A DNA stretch of 64,000 bases from Burkholderia sp. WSM2230 (GTDB lineage: Bacteria > Pseudomonadota > Gammaproteobacteria > Burkholderiales > Burkholderiaceae): contig NZ_AXAJ01000006.1 of assembly GCF_000472445.1 (NCBI RefSeq), positions 124,157-188,156 on the forward strand, read 5' to 3'. Of this stretch, positions 8,420-16,784 are shown in pieces. Numbering within the stretch: position 1 is the first letter of the stretch; each line of letters starts with the position of its first letter. A program made the position numbers and the translations under genes. The notes under the pieces were generated by a model. The model was not told the origin of the DNA and did no database searches. It was given only the letters and a program-made list of their open reading frames with translations.

Positions 8420-9073
8420 TCACGGCCGCTTATGAGCGACCTGATCGACCAGACCGTAGGCCTGGGCGTCGTCGCCGGACATGAAGTTGTCACGGTCGGT
8501 GTCGCGCGCGATCCGCTCGACCGGTTGGCCGGTGTGGTGCGCGAGCAGATGATTCAGCCGTTCCTTCAAATAGAGGATTTCGCGCGCCTGGATCTCGATG
8601 TCCGACGCCTGACCGCGCGCGCCGCCGAGCGGCTGGTGAATCATCACGCGCGAGTTCGGCAGCGCAAAGCGCTTGCCCTTCGCACCCGCTGCCAGCAGGA
8701 AGGCGCCCATGCTCGCCGCGAGCCCCATGCACAGCGTGGAAACGTCCGGCTTGATGAACTGCATCGTATCGTAGATCGCCATTCCGGCCGACACCGAGCC
8801 GCCCGGGCTGTTGATGTAGAAGTAGATGTCCTTGTCCGGATTCTCGCTCTCGAGGAACAGCATCTGCGCGACAACGAGATTGGCCGTCTGATCGTTCACC
8901 TCGCCGACCAGGAACACAATGCGTTCCTTCAGCAGACGTGAATAGATGTCATACGAGCGCTCGCCCCGGCCGCTCGTTTCCACGACGATCGGCACCAGTC
9001 CGAGCGCCTGCGCTTCGAGATCCCGGGACGACTGGGAGGTCAACGTGTCCAGCATTTGGGCGCGAAAGGTCAT
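8420..9073 (-). CDS. clpP: ATP-dependent Clp protease proteolytic subunit ClpP
   Basis: Serine peptidase that forms the tetradecameric chamber used by ClpX/ClpA. The 217-aa sequence contains the catalytic triad Ser121 (GLAASMGAF), His146 (MIHQPLGG) and Asp195 ([10 protein letters not shown]). AAGGA lies 8 nt before the ATG. Gene order tig-clpP-clpX-lon is the classical proteobacterial arrangement, so trigger factor, protease and unfoldase are made from adjacent units. Confidence 0.98.
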   Translation of the reverse strand: MTFRAQMLDTLTSQSSRDLEAQALGLVPIVVETSGRGERSYDIYSRLLKERIVFLVGEVNDQTANLVVAQMLFLESENPDKDIYFYINSPGGSVSAGMAIYDTMQFIKPDVSTLCMGLAASMGAFLLAAGAKGKRFALPNSRVMIHQPLGGARGQASDIEIQAREILYLKERLNHLLAHHTGQPVERIARDTDRDNFMSGDDAQAYGLVDQVAHKRP

Positions 9074-9200
9074 GCAATGGATCCTTGTCTGGAAATATTC
9101 TAAATATTAGATGCTAGACAGGTGAGGTCGACCAACACGTATTCAAGTGCGCACAAACTGCACGAAAACCGCACAAGACGGCAGCATAAAAACGCAGCAC

Positions 9201-9246
9201 AAAAAAACGGCGTGCTGGCCGTCGCTCCGACAGCCGGCACGCCGTT
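9201..9246 (-). terminator. Intrinsic terminator after tig
   Basis: On the minus strand AACGGCGTGCCGGC (9246-9233) pairs with GCCAGCACGCCGTT (9219-9206; one mismatch position) and is followed by seven T. It ends tig transcription 10 nt past the stop, before clpP. Confidence 0.9.
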
Positions 9247-9256
9247 GCAGCGACGC

Positions 9257-10603
9257 TTAACCTTGCGCCGTTGCGCTTGCCAGTTCTTCGAAGCTCACTT
9301 CCTTGTCCGTCACCTTGGCCTTGCTCAGCACGAATTCGACGACGTTCGCTTCGACGACGTACGCTTCCATTTCAGCAAGGCGTTGCTGGTTCGAATAATA
9401 CCAGCGGACGACTTCCTTCGGGTCTTCGTAGCTTTTCGCGAATTCGTCGACTTCGGCGCGGATCTGTTCCGGCTTCGCCTGCAGGTTGTTCGCCTTCACG
9501 AGCTCGGCCAGCACGAGACCCAGCTTCACGCGTCGCTCGGCCTGTTCCTTGAACATAGCGGCAGGAATCGGCGCATCTTTAGCGTTCGGCACACCGCGCT
9601 GCTCCAGATCCTGACGAGCCATGGCGACGAGGCGCTCCTGATCCTGTTCGATCAGCGCGTTCGGCACGTCCAGTTCCGAAATCTTCAGGAGCGCGTCCAT
9701 CACCTGGTTCTTGACGATGGCTTGCGTGCGGCGCTTTGCTTCGCGCTCGAGGTTGTCCTTGATTTCGGCACGCATCTTGGTCAGATCGCCGTCTTCAATA
9801 CCGAGCGACTTCGCGAATTCCGCGTCGATTTCCGGCAGATGCGGCCACTCGATCTTCTTCATGGTGATCGTGAATTGCGCCGTCTTGCCTGCCACTTCCT
9901 TGCCGTGATAGTCGGCCGGGAACGCCAGGTCGAATTCCTTCGACTCGCCCACCTTCAGGCCCGTGGCCGCCTTTTCGAATTCCGGCAGCATGCGGCCTTC
10001 GCCGAGCACGAACGCGAAGTCTTCGGCGCTGCCGCCCTGGAACGCTTCACCGTCGATCTTGCCGATGAAGTCGACCGACACGCGATCACCTTCCTTTGCC
10101 GCTGTGTCCGCGCCGCCGTCGCCGTGCTCGCCGGCTTCGCCGCGGGCGTGGTAATGCACGCGCTGCTTGCGCAGGATGTCCAGCGTACGGTCGATTTCCG
10201 CTTCGCTGATGGTGGTCGTGGTGCGCTCGATTTCAGCCGTGGCGACGTCGCCCAGCTTCACTTCGGGATATACCTCGAAGGTGGCGTCGAACGCGTAGTC
10301 GCCTTCAGCGGCGTCGGTCTTGGGCGCGAAGCTCGGCTGGCCTGCGACGCGCAGGTTTTCGGCGCGGCTGATGTCGAAGAATTCCTTGCCGACCTTGTCG
10401 CTCAGCACTTCCGCTTCCACCTGGCCCGAATACTGTTGCGTCACCATCTTGAGCGGCACCTTGCCCGGGCGGAAACCCGGCATGCGCACGTTCTTCGCGA
10501 GTTGACGGATACGCGAATCCACTTCCTTCTGCACGGCGTCCTTCGGCAGGGAAATCGTTACGCGGCGTTCGAGCTTGCCGAGGTTCTCAACAACGTTAGC
10601 CAT
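9257..10603 (-). CDS. tig: Trigger factor (ribosome-associated chaperone, PPIase)
   Basis: 448-aa chaperone that binds ribosomal protein L23 and nascent chains. The N-terminal ribosome-binding motif is seen as GFRPGKVP (residues ~44-51), the FKBP-type peptidyl-prolyl isomerase domain lies at about 165-255 ([21 protein letters not shown]), and the C-terminal chaperone arms are helical and charged. An insertion rich in Gly/Asp ([19 protein letters not shown]) precedes the FKBP core. Length fits the family. Confidence 0.98.
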   Translation of the reverse strand: MANVVENLGKLERRVTISLPKDAVQKEVDSRIRQLAKNVRMPGFRPGKVPLKMVTQQYSGQVEAEVLSDKVGKEFFDISRAENLRVAGQPSFAPKTDAAEGDYAFDATFEVYPEVKLGDVATAEIERTTTTISEAEIDRTLDILRKQRVHYHARGEAGEHGDGGADTAAKEGDRVSVDFIGKIDGEAFQGGSAEDFAFVLGEGRMLPEFEKAATGLKVGESKEFDLAFPADYHGKEVAGKTAQFTITMKKIEWPHLPEIDAEFAKSLGIEDGDLTKMRAEIKDNLEREAKRRTQAIVKNQVMDALLKISELDVPNALIEQDQERLVAMARQDLEQRGVPNAKDAPIPAAMFKEQAERRVKLGLVLAELVKANNLQAKPEQIRAEVDEFAKSYEDPKEVVRWYYSNQQRLAEMEAYVVEANVVEFVLSKAKVTDKEVSFEELASATAQG

Positions 10604-11098
10604 GGCTTCAATCGTCCTAAAATAATTCGAGCGAATTCAGTTATCTTCTCCGTGCCGCTTTTGCGCGCCTGCGCCGCGGGCTTGCAGGCCGCCGGCAGCA
10701 CGGTTGAGTCCAAAGAGCCGAATATTTTAGCAAACTATTTGCGCGGCAAGCCGGGATTCGATGACTGCGCGCGTTTTTATCGGCATTCAGGGCATTCCGT
10801 GATGATTGCGGGCCGTTTTCGGGGCGGTTTCGCGTTTCCGCAAAATCTCGCCGCGCGCCACCGCGCCACCCAAACAGTGCCGCCTCGCCGCCCCGCTGCC
10901 TTCAGCGCGCGCCTCACTGGCACGCCTCGCCCGCGTCGCGCCGCATGACGATGCGGACTATGCCGTTCGACGTATTCAGTCGGCGTGAGCATGCTGCTAA
11001 GCTAGCGAACGCGCTCTGGGCTGCGGCGCGTGCGGCTCTACCGCAGCCTCGCCGGGCGCCTCGCCTGCCTGCAACGATTCCAACCATTCAGAGACACC
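10604..11098. other. tig - glycerate kinase divergent intergenic region, 495 nt
   Basis: Very GC-rich between 10840 and 11060. Apart from the AT-rich patch at about 10720-10745, I see no gene: ORFs here on both strands are short and have Arg/Ala/Pro-rich compositions typical of GC-rich noise. Confidence 0.5.
10721..10749 (-). promoter_or_regulatory. Possible tig promoter
   Basis: On the minus strand TTGCCG (10749-10744), 17 nt, then AATATT (10726-10721), in one of the few AT-rich patches of the region, about 120 nt upstream of tig. Weak match to sigma-70. Confidence 0.3.
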
Positions 11099-12244
11099 AT
11101 GCCCAACTCGCCGTCCACGCCTGTCGTCGTCATTGCTCCGGATTCCTTCAAAGGCTCGCTCAGCGCCGAACAGGTCGCGCAGGCGATCGCGGCGGGCGTG
11201 CAGCGCGCGCGCCCGGACGCCGAAGTGCGCATCTGTCCGATGGCCGACGGCGGCGAAGGCACGCTCGAGGCCATGCTGACGCGCGGCGGCGAGCGCCGCA
11301 CGCTAAGCGTGCGCGGCGCGGCCGGCCCGGTGCGCGAAGCGCTGACGGGCGTCCTCGCCGACGGCAGCGCAATCGTGGAGACCGCGGAGATCGTCGGCAT
11401 CACGGATCCTGTGGGCATGGGCGTGCCGGTAGAGGCGCGCAGCACGCGCGGCATGGGCGAGGCGATCAGCGCGCTGCTAGACGCGGGCGCGCGCCGGTTT
11501 TTCGTCGCGCTCGGCGGCAGCAGCACCAATGACGGCGGCGCCGGGCTGCTTGCAGGTCTGGGCCTGAAACTGTTCGATGCGCAAGACAACGAACTCGAGC
11601 CCACGCCCGAACAGCTCGCCCGCGTTGCTCGCGTTGATGTGTCGCAGCTCGACGCGCGACTCGCCGACACTCAGTTCGTCGGCATGTCCGACGTGGACAA
11701 TCCGCTGACCGGCGAGCACGGCGCGACCGCCGTTTTCGGTCCGCAAAAAGGCGTCAAGCCGGAGCAGGTCGCGACTATCGACGCCGCCCTTGCCCGCTAC
11801 GCGGATCTGCTCGAAGCAGCGCTCGGACGCACGGCTCGCGACCTGCCCGGCGCGGGCGCCGCGGGCGGCCTCGGTTTCGCTCTGCACATGCTCGGTGCGC
11901 AGTTCGAGCCCGGCGCGGAAACGGTCGCGCGTGAGATCGGTCTCGACGCAGCGCTCGCGGGCGCGAACTGGCTGATCACGGGTGAAGGACGCTCGGACGT
12001 GCAAACGCTGCACGGCAAGGCACCCTTCATTGCATGCCGTCATGCGCAGGCGGCCAGTGTGCCGGCCACGCTCCTTTCCGGTGCAGTGGACCCGGCCGCG
12101 TTGCCTCGTCTTGCCGAATATTTCAGTGGTTGCTTCTCGCCAGCGCCGGGTCCCATCACCCTTGAATTCGCGATTCGCGAGGCCGCACGGCTCCTGGCGG
12201 ATGAGGCCGAACAACTGACGCGTTTGAAGTACGGCGCGCGTTGA
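11099..12244 (+). CDS. Glycerate kinase (GarK/GlxK family)
   Basis: Phosphorylates glycerate to 2-phosphoglycerate, linking glyoxylate/tartronate-semialdehyde metabolism to glycolysis. The ATG at 11099 is chosen over the upstream frame opening at 11030 because the family begins with the motif VVIAPDSFKGSLSAEQVA. Other family blocks are PMADGGEGTLEAM, FVALGGSSTNDGGAGLL and LITGEGRSDVQTLHGKAP. At 381 aa it matches glycerate kinases of this type. It stands alone, with a MarR regulator starting 65 nt downstream on the same strand, which may or may not control it. Confidence 0.93.
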   Translation: MPNSPSTPVVVIAPDSFKGSLSAEQVAQAIAAGVQRARPDAEVRICPMADGGEGTLEAMLTRGGERRTLSVRGAAGPVREALTGVLADGSAIVETAEIVGITDPVGMGVPVEARSTRGMGEAISALLDAGARRFFVALGGSSTNDGGAGLLAGLGLKLFDAQDNELEPTPEQLARVARVDVSQLDARLADTQFVGMSDVDNPLTGEHGATAVFGPQKGVKPEQVATIDAALARYADLLEAALGRTARDLPGAGAAGGLGFALHMLGAQFEPGAETVAREIGLDAALAGANWLITGEGRSDVQTLHGKAPFIACRHAQAASVPATLLSGAVDPAALPRLAEYFSGCFSPAPGPITLEFAIREAARLLADEAEQLTRLKYGAR

Positions 12245-12308
12245 CCCGGCGGCATGGTTGCGGCAACAATCACAGCGCCACAACCGCGCCACTCATCACG
12301 GGAAGACC

Positions 12309-12761
12309 ATGAAGGACTCCGCCAAAGCCGGCCTGGAACAGCTCCTCACATATCGTCTGCATGTACTGAACAAGCTTGCTGAGCGCGGGATCAGCGAGCG
12401 TTACCAGGACAAGCTCGGCGTGACCTTGCCGGAAGCTCGCGTGATTGCGTCGGTGGGATCGTTTGGACCGTTCTCGATCATGGAACTCGCGAGGCATGCC
12501 AATCTCGACAAGAGCCAGGCGAGTCGCGCCGCCGAAGGCCTGATCAGACAAGGGCTGGTGAAACGCGAAGCCAGTGCCGAAGATGGCCGCGTGGTGCTCG
12601 TCTCGCTCACACCCGAAGGCCGCGCACTGTATCGCAAGATCATGCCGATCGCGCGCAAGTGGAACGGCGAGCTATTCGATTGCCTCGACGAAAAAGAAAA
12701 GGCCGCGCTAGGCGAAGCGCTCGACAAGGTGATTGAAACGATGACCGCGCGCGACGAGTGA
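12309..12761 (+). CDS. MarR-family transcriptional regulator
   Basis: 150-aa winged-helix DNA-binding protein. The start at 12309 has GGGAAGA upstream; a longer frame from 12258 lacks support. The DNA-binding segment reads FSIMELARHANLDKSQASRA (recognition helix region, residues ~55-75), followed by the wing KREASAEDGRVVLVSLTPEG and a dimerisation helix at the C-terminus. MarR regulators usually sense aromatic acids or oxidants and repress neighbouring genes; the ligand is unknown. It follows the glycerate kinase gene by 64 nt. Confidence 0.88.
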   Translation: MKDSAKAGLEQLLTYRLHVLNKLAERGISERYQDKLGVTLPEARVIASVGSFGPFSIMELARHANLDKSQASRAAEGLIRQGLVKREASAEDGRVVLVSLTPEGRALYRKIMPIARKWNGELFDCLDEKEKAALGEALDKVIETMTARDE

Positions 12762-12933
12762 ACCGCGAGCGCAAAGCAGCAGGAATCTGGGCGAAGCCCG
12801 AGGCCTTTTGAGCGTCGCGCGCGGCGCTATGTGCGCTCCCTGATTCTTCCCGATTCGTCCATTCGTCGGTCGATGCCTCGCTCTGGAGCCGCAGTGAACA
12901 GCGCGCGTCATTGGTTGCACGCGCAAGCATCGT

Positions 12934-14466
12934 TCACGTGTTGCTTTCGCGCTTAGGCCCGGCTTCTATGTCACTCGCCGCACCACCGGCCGCTGGGTTC
13001 ACTGCCTCCCGGGATGAACCACCCGCTGTGCCGACTGCATCCGTCGCGCCAACCGCCGTATCGGCCAGGCCGCTCTCCATCGCGCCCGGCACGGCAGCCG
13101 CGCCATCGCCCCCCGGCAAGCGATGCGACACGCTTCGCCCGAGCCGCCACGCGATGGCCGCGAGCGAGCCGACGGCCAGCAGCAAAGCGGCCCACAACAC
13201 ATAGCGACGGAAGGCATCCGGATTCGTCGACAAAGGCGCATCCGCGTTCTGCGCCAGCGCGAGCGGCTCGCCGACACGAGCCGTCGCAATCACGGACGAC
13301 GCGCCCATCAGCAACTCATCGCGGCCGACCGCCGTCGACACCGCAGAGGCATTGCCCACGCCGATCGTGAACGGCGCAGCCCCGCGCGCGACGAAGGTCA
13401 GCGTTGCCGGTCGCCAGCCCGCCGCGATGGTCAACGCGCCGCTGCCAAGTCCACCATTGCGTGTATCGACGACCACGCGCCAGTGGCGATCCGTATCAGG
13501 CGTCAACTGGAGACCGGGGTTGTGCTGTTCGACGTCGCCGTTGTGCAGGCGGAAGAGCGTCGCGCTCGACACCTCGCGCCACGCCGCGCCCAGTTCGCCA
13601 CGTGAATAGACGACTGCGGGCGCCACGGTGTTCGGCTGCGGCAAAGTGAGTCGCAGGCGGTCGACCGGATATGGGTCGCCCGTCGAAAAGAAGTATTCGC
13701 CGGCCTTCGGGCCCGCGCGCGCGACGATGCCTTCGCGCCATTCCCGCTGCGAGTCGGGGAGTTGCGCGCGGCCGGCGCCGGCCGCCTGCACTTCCACGTC
13801 GATCGATTCGACGTACGGTACGCCGTCGAGCCAGTGCATGCGCAAATAACGCGCGTGCGCCCCGTTCAGTTCGATGCGGTCCTGGCTCAGCGTGCTGCCG
13901 TTGTAGCTGACCTTGAGTAGTTGCGCGTCGCCGGCGGCTTGCCAGTTGCGCAGATCGTCGCTCGATTCGACCGCAACGCGTCCCTGGTAATTGTCGTCGC
14001 GCAGATGAACCACGAGCGCGCTCGCGCGGCCCTCGTGCGCCGCCTGACCGGCATCGATCAGATCGGTGTCGTGCTGGGCTCGACCGGGCGGCGCCGCGGT
14101 GGCGCGCAGCGAGCCGTCGGACGCGATCGTCACGCCGAGCGGCGCGCCGGCCTGGCCGGCCGAAGCCGGCCGAAGCGGGAACCATCGCACCGCATGCAGC
14201 GACGGCGGCGTGCGGGCCGCCTCGCGTGGAGCCTCGAGCGAGTACGGCACAGGCTCGCCGGCGCCGTTGAAAACACGCACGTCGCCCAGGTCGTTGCGCT
14301 GGCTGACTGCATAGACCGCGGCGGGCAGCGTCACGGTGTAATACGCCGCGCCCTCCTCCAACTGGAGCGCGAAGCGCCGCGCGAAATCTTCGGCGCAGGC
14401 TGGCGCCGCGGCCCCCGCGCAGACGAACGCGACACACCAGCCCGTCACCTTCAGAAGATGCTTCAT
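12934..14466 (-). CDS. DUF3999 family exported protein
   Basis: 510-aa protein with a Sec signal peptide (MKHLLKVTGWCVAFVCAGAA, cleavage near PACAEDF) and one C-terminal transmembrane helix (about 425-447, YVLWAALLLAVGSLAAIAW), followed by a Gly/Ala-rich cytoplasmic tail. The start of the mature domain (FALQLEEGAAYYTVTLPAAVYAVSQRNDLGDVRVFNGAGE) and the overall layout match what I know as DUF3999; function is not known. It most likely sits in the inner membrane with a large periplasmic beta-rich part. Only 3 nt separate it from the remnant of a membrane-protein gene upstream. Confidence 0.7.
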   Translation of the reverse strand: MKHLLKVTGWCVAFVCAGAAAPACAEDFARRFALQLEEGAAYYTVTLPAAVYAVSQRNDLGDVRVFNGAGEPVPYSLEAPREAARTPPSLHAVRWFPLRPASAGQAGAPLGVTIASDGSLRATAAPPGRAQHDTDLIDAGQAAHEGRASALVVHLRDDNYQGRVAVESSDDLRNWQAAGDAQLLKVSYNGSTLSQDRIELNGAHARYLRMHWLDGVPYVESIDVEVQAAGAGRAQLPDSQREWREGIVARAGPKAGEYFFSTGDPYPVDRLRLTLPQPNTVAPAVVYSRGELGAAWREVSSATLFRLHNGDVEQHNPGLQLTPDTDRHWRVVVDTRNGGLGSGALTIAAGWRPATLTFVARGAAPFTIGVGNASAVSTAVGRDELLMGASSVIATARVGEPLALAQNADAPLSTNPDAFRRYVLWAALLLAVGSLAAIAWRLGRSVSHRLPGGDGAAAVPGAMESGLADTAVGATDAVGTAGGSSREAVNPAAGGAASDIEAGPKRESNT

Positions 14467-14469
14467 TGT

Positions 14470-14751
14470 TCAGTTTCCCTGACCATCAGCTTGGGCGGCA
14501 GCGAACGCATGCAGGTAGCTCTGAATCTCGTTGAATCCGCCCGCCACCCACCACAATAGATCCCACAGGCTCGCGACGAGGCCGATCCGCGACATCCATG
14601 CATGCCAGTCGCGGGCCTCGCTGCGGCCATGCAAACGCCATCCGGTGAAGATGCCGATCGCGACCAGCGGCGTGCCGGACACGAGCGTACCGTCGACGGA
14701 ATGCATGAGCGTCAGCTCGCGGCGAAGCCTGTAGGCACTGTCCGTTTGATC
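14470..14751 (-). pseudogene. Truncated gene, probably the 3' end of a DUF2339 membrane protein
   Basis: The open frame runs from 14751 to a stop 3 nt before the DUF3999 gene. The peptide (78 aa from the first ATG at 14706) has two hydrophobic stretches, GTPLVAIGIFTGWRL and LVASLWDLLWWVAGGFNEI, resembling the C-terminal end of large polytopic DUF2339 proteins, whose genes often precede DUF3999 genes. In-frame stop TAG at 14752-14754 and absence of further coding sequence upstream indicate loss of the 5' part. It could instead be an independent small membrane protein. Confidence 0.5.
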
Positions 14752-15215
14752 CTAACGCGGTGTCGCACGGACTATTCGCGAATACTGCAATGGCAACCGG
14801 CGAAAATCGGCGCGCAGAATAGCACGTAAAGCGGGCTTTTCGACCGGCTCTCCAATCGAAACTCATGACGGGCAGCAACGAGGCCGGTAGAAACCGCATG
14901 TCGCTCCTCTCGCACAACGCTTACAGGAAGTTCATTGGCCATTATGCGACCAATAGGCAGCGATTAATTGACCGGCTCGCTTGCCGAAATTAAAACTGAT
15001 GCAAACCGTGCATTGCCGGATCAATTACCTGAGCGAAGCGCGCGCGACTATGCGGACGTCAGATTCAAACGGGAGCGCCGCTGTCTTCGCGAGGACATGC
15101 CAACCGTGTCAGAATTCGGGATCCGCCGCCGTGCGCCGGTTATCGGTTCCCTTTGGGCTCGATGAACCGCGCGGCGCGCGAATCCAGTCATCCGAATCTA
15201 TTCAGGGAAGTTTCA
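14752..15215. other. Intergenic stretch, about 460 nt
   Basis: Upstream of the truncated membrane gene and before the 15216 ORF. Base composition is lower in GC between 14930 and 15020 than in the surroundings. No credible ORF, RNA gene or repeat seen; possibly the scar of the deletion that removed the DUF2339 5' part. Confidence 0.45.
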
Positions 15216-15500
15216 GTGGACATCAACAAACAGGTCGCGGCGCTCACCGCGTCGGAACTCCAGACAGCCGGCGCGAGCCAGGCGACGGCGATTGCGGTCA
15301 GCGTGCTGCTGCGTCATCTGCGCTCGCCGGAACTGGCGAAGCTGTTGTCATCGGCATTCGAAAACCATCAGGCGGTCATGCTGCAAACGCCGTGGCCCGA
15401 TCAGATGCTGCAGGCGTTCGAATCGACCCGGCGCTTTCTCGAGGGCGCCGCGCAAGCCGATTTGCCTGGCACCCAGGCGCCGCCGACTCCGCAAGACTGA
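15216..15500 (+). CDS. Hypothetical protein, 94 aa
   Basis: The frame opens at 15153, but GTG at 15216 has AGGGAAG about 7 nt upstream and begins the well-structured part (VDINKQVAALTASELQTAG). The product is predicted all-helical and soluble, with no Cys and a Pro-rich end (GTQAPPTPQD). No family recognised. It is followed by the bidirectional terminator at 15544-15578. Confidence 0.55.
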   Translation: MDINKQVAALTASELQTAGASQATAIAVSVLLRHLRSPELAKLLSSAFENHQAVMLQTPWPDQMLQAFESTRRFLEGAAQADLPGTQAPPTPQD

Positions 15501-15543
15501 GCGCTCCGGATCACGCGCGCTTGCGATCAGCGCCCGCCAAACA

Positions 15544-15578
15544 AAAACCCCGCCAGTGCAATCACTTGACGGGGTTTT
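15544..15578. terminator. Bidirectional intrinsic terminator between the 94-aa ORF and tRNA-Leu
   Basis: AAAACCCCG (15544-15552) pairs with CGGGGTTTT (15570-15578); A- and T-runs on both sides let it serve the plus-strand ORF and the minus-strand tRNA. Confidence 0.85.
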
Positions 15579-15590
15579 CGCTATAGATAG

Positions 15591-15677
15591 TGGTGCGAGG
15601 GAGGGGACTCGAACCCCTACACCCTTGCGGGCGTCAGGACCTAAACCTGGTGCGTCTACCAATTTCGCCACCCTCGC
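15591..15677 (-). tRNA. tRNA-Leu (anticodon UAG), CCA encoded
   Basis: The 87-nt reverse complement begins GCGAGGGTGGCGAAATTGG, has the long variable arm typical of leucine tRNA (TGACGCCCGCAAGGGTGT), the T-loop GGTTCGAGTCC and ends GCACCA. The anticodon loop TTTAGGT contains TAG (complement of 15641-15643), reading CUA and other CUN codons. Confidence 0.95.
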
Positions 15678-15906
15678 AGCCGGGCAAACGTTGTGCGTCT
15701 CGCCCGATGTCCTGCATGCTCTGCGCGGCGTCCAGATGTACGCGCCCAAAAGCGTAAGCGCGAGATTCTAACGCATTGATTCGCGCTTGTCTGCAACTGC
15801 CGCGCATCTCGCCACGCATTCGCCGTGCCCCGGCCGATGCTACAATTTTCGGCTTCGCGCACGCACGCGGTGCGCTTTTCGCCTGCCCTTCCCCACATTC
15901 CAAGCC

Positions 15907-16743
15907 GTGAATTTCGACGAATATTGCCAGCAGAAAGCGGCGCCGCCCGGATCGAGCACGTACTACGCGCTCCGGCAGGCTCCCGCAGCCAGTCAGCCGC
16001 GTTTGACCGCACTGTTCGCACTGCGCCGAGAGTTTGAGGAAACGGTGAAGGAGGTCAGCGATCCCACGATTGGCCGCACGAAGCTCGCGTGGTGGCAAAA
16101 CGAGCTGGGCGCGCTGGCTTCCGGTTCGCCCACGCACCCGGTTTCTAAAGCGCTCGCGGGCTCGCTGCCCGATGTCAAAGCGGAATACCCCGCATTGCAG
16201 ACATTGCTGCGCGGTTTCGAGATGGACCTCGACCAGGCCCGCTACCTCGACTACCCGAACTTGCGGCGCTATGTGCAGGCGGTGGGCGGTACGTTCGCCG
16301 CGCTGGTGGCACGGGCGGCAAGCAAGGACACGCCCACGGACGGGACAGAGGCGCCGGCCTGGTCCGCGCCGCTAGGAGAGGCGCTGCTGCTCGCGCAGCT
16401 CGTGGTGGAAACGGGCAACGATGCGCGCCACGGCCGCATCTACATTCCTATTGACGAAATGCAGCGCTTCAATGTGACAGCCGCGGATCTCATCAATCGA
16501 AAATATACCGATGCGTTCACGGAGCTCATGCGCTTTGAAACGAAGCGCGCCCGCGATGCTCTGCATGCCGCGCTCGCCGCGGTGCCGGGCCGCGAGCGCC
16601 GCGCGCAGCGCACGCTGCTTGCGCAGGGCGCGCTCGCGTCCGCGCTGCTCGATGAAATAGAGCGTGACGGTTATCACGTGCTGCATCAGCGGATCGCGTT
16701 GACGCCGATCCGCAAACTGTGGATCGCCTGGCGCGCGAAGTAA
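15907..16743 (+). CDS. Squalene/phytoene synthase-fold protein with altered aspartate motifs
   Basis: 278 aa from the GTG at 15907, where the family sequence begins (VNFDEYCQQKAAPPGSSTYY). Landmarks of the head-to-head prenyl synthase (HpnD-like) family are present: REFEETVKEVSDPTIGRTKLAWW, MDLDQARYLDYPNLRRY and NDARHGRIYIPIDE. However, the first Asp-rich motif normally written DDxxD reads EETVKE and the second, normally DxxxD before GR-YLP, reads VETGNDARHGR, so metal-binding aspartates appear lost. It may be a non-catalytic relative (the eukaryotic complex I assembly factor NDUFAF6 is such a case) or use other residues. It stands alone after tRNA-Leu; no hopanoid genes are nearby. Confidence 0.75.
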   Translation: MNFDEYCQQKAAPPGSSTYYALRQAPAASQPRLTALFALRREFEETVKEVSDPTIGRTKLAWWQNELGALASGSPTHPVSKALAGSLPDVKAEYPALQTLLRGFEMDLDQARYLDYPNLRRYVQAVGGTFAALVARAASKDTPTDGTEAPAWSAPLGEALLLAQLVVETGNDARHGRIYIPIDEMQRFNVTAADLINRKYTDAFTELMRFETKRARDALHAALAAVPGRERRAQRTLLAQGALASALLDEIERDGYHVLHQRIALTPIRKLWIAWRAK

Positions 16744-16784
16744 GCACAGCGGCGCGGCGCCGCGCGTCGGTATCGGGCCCGCTG

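Noticed and set aside
9122..10948. 608-aa plus-strand ORF opposite tig
   Set aside because: Covers tig, its terminator and promoter region; composition is that of an antisense shadow.
16752..16765. 14-bp palindrome GCGCGGC/GCCGCGC between convergent genes
   Set aside because: No loop or T-run, and such runs are common in this GC-rich context, so it was not called as a terminator.
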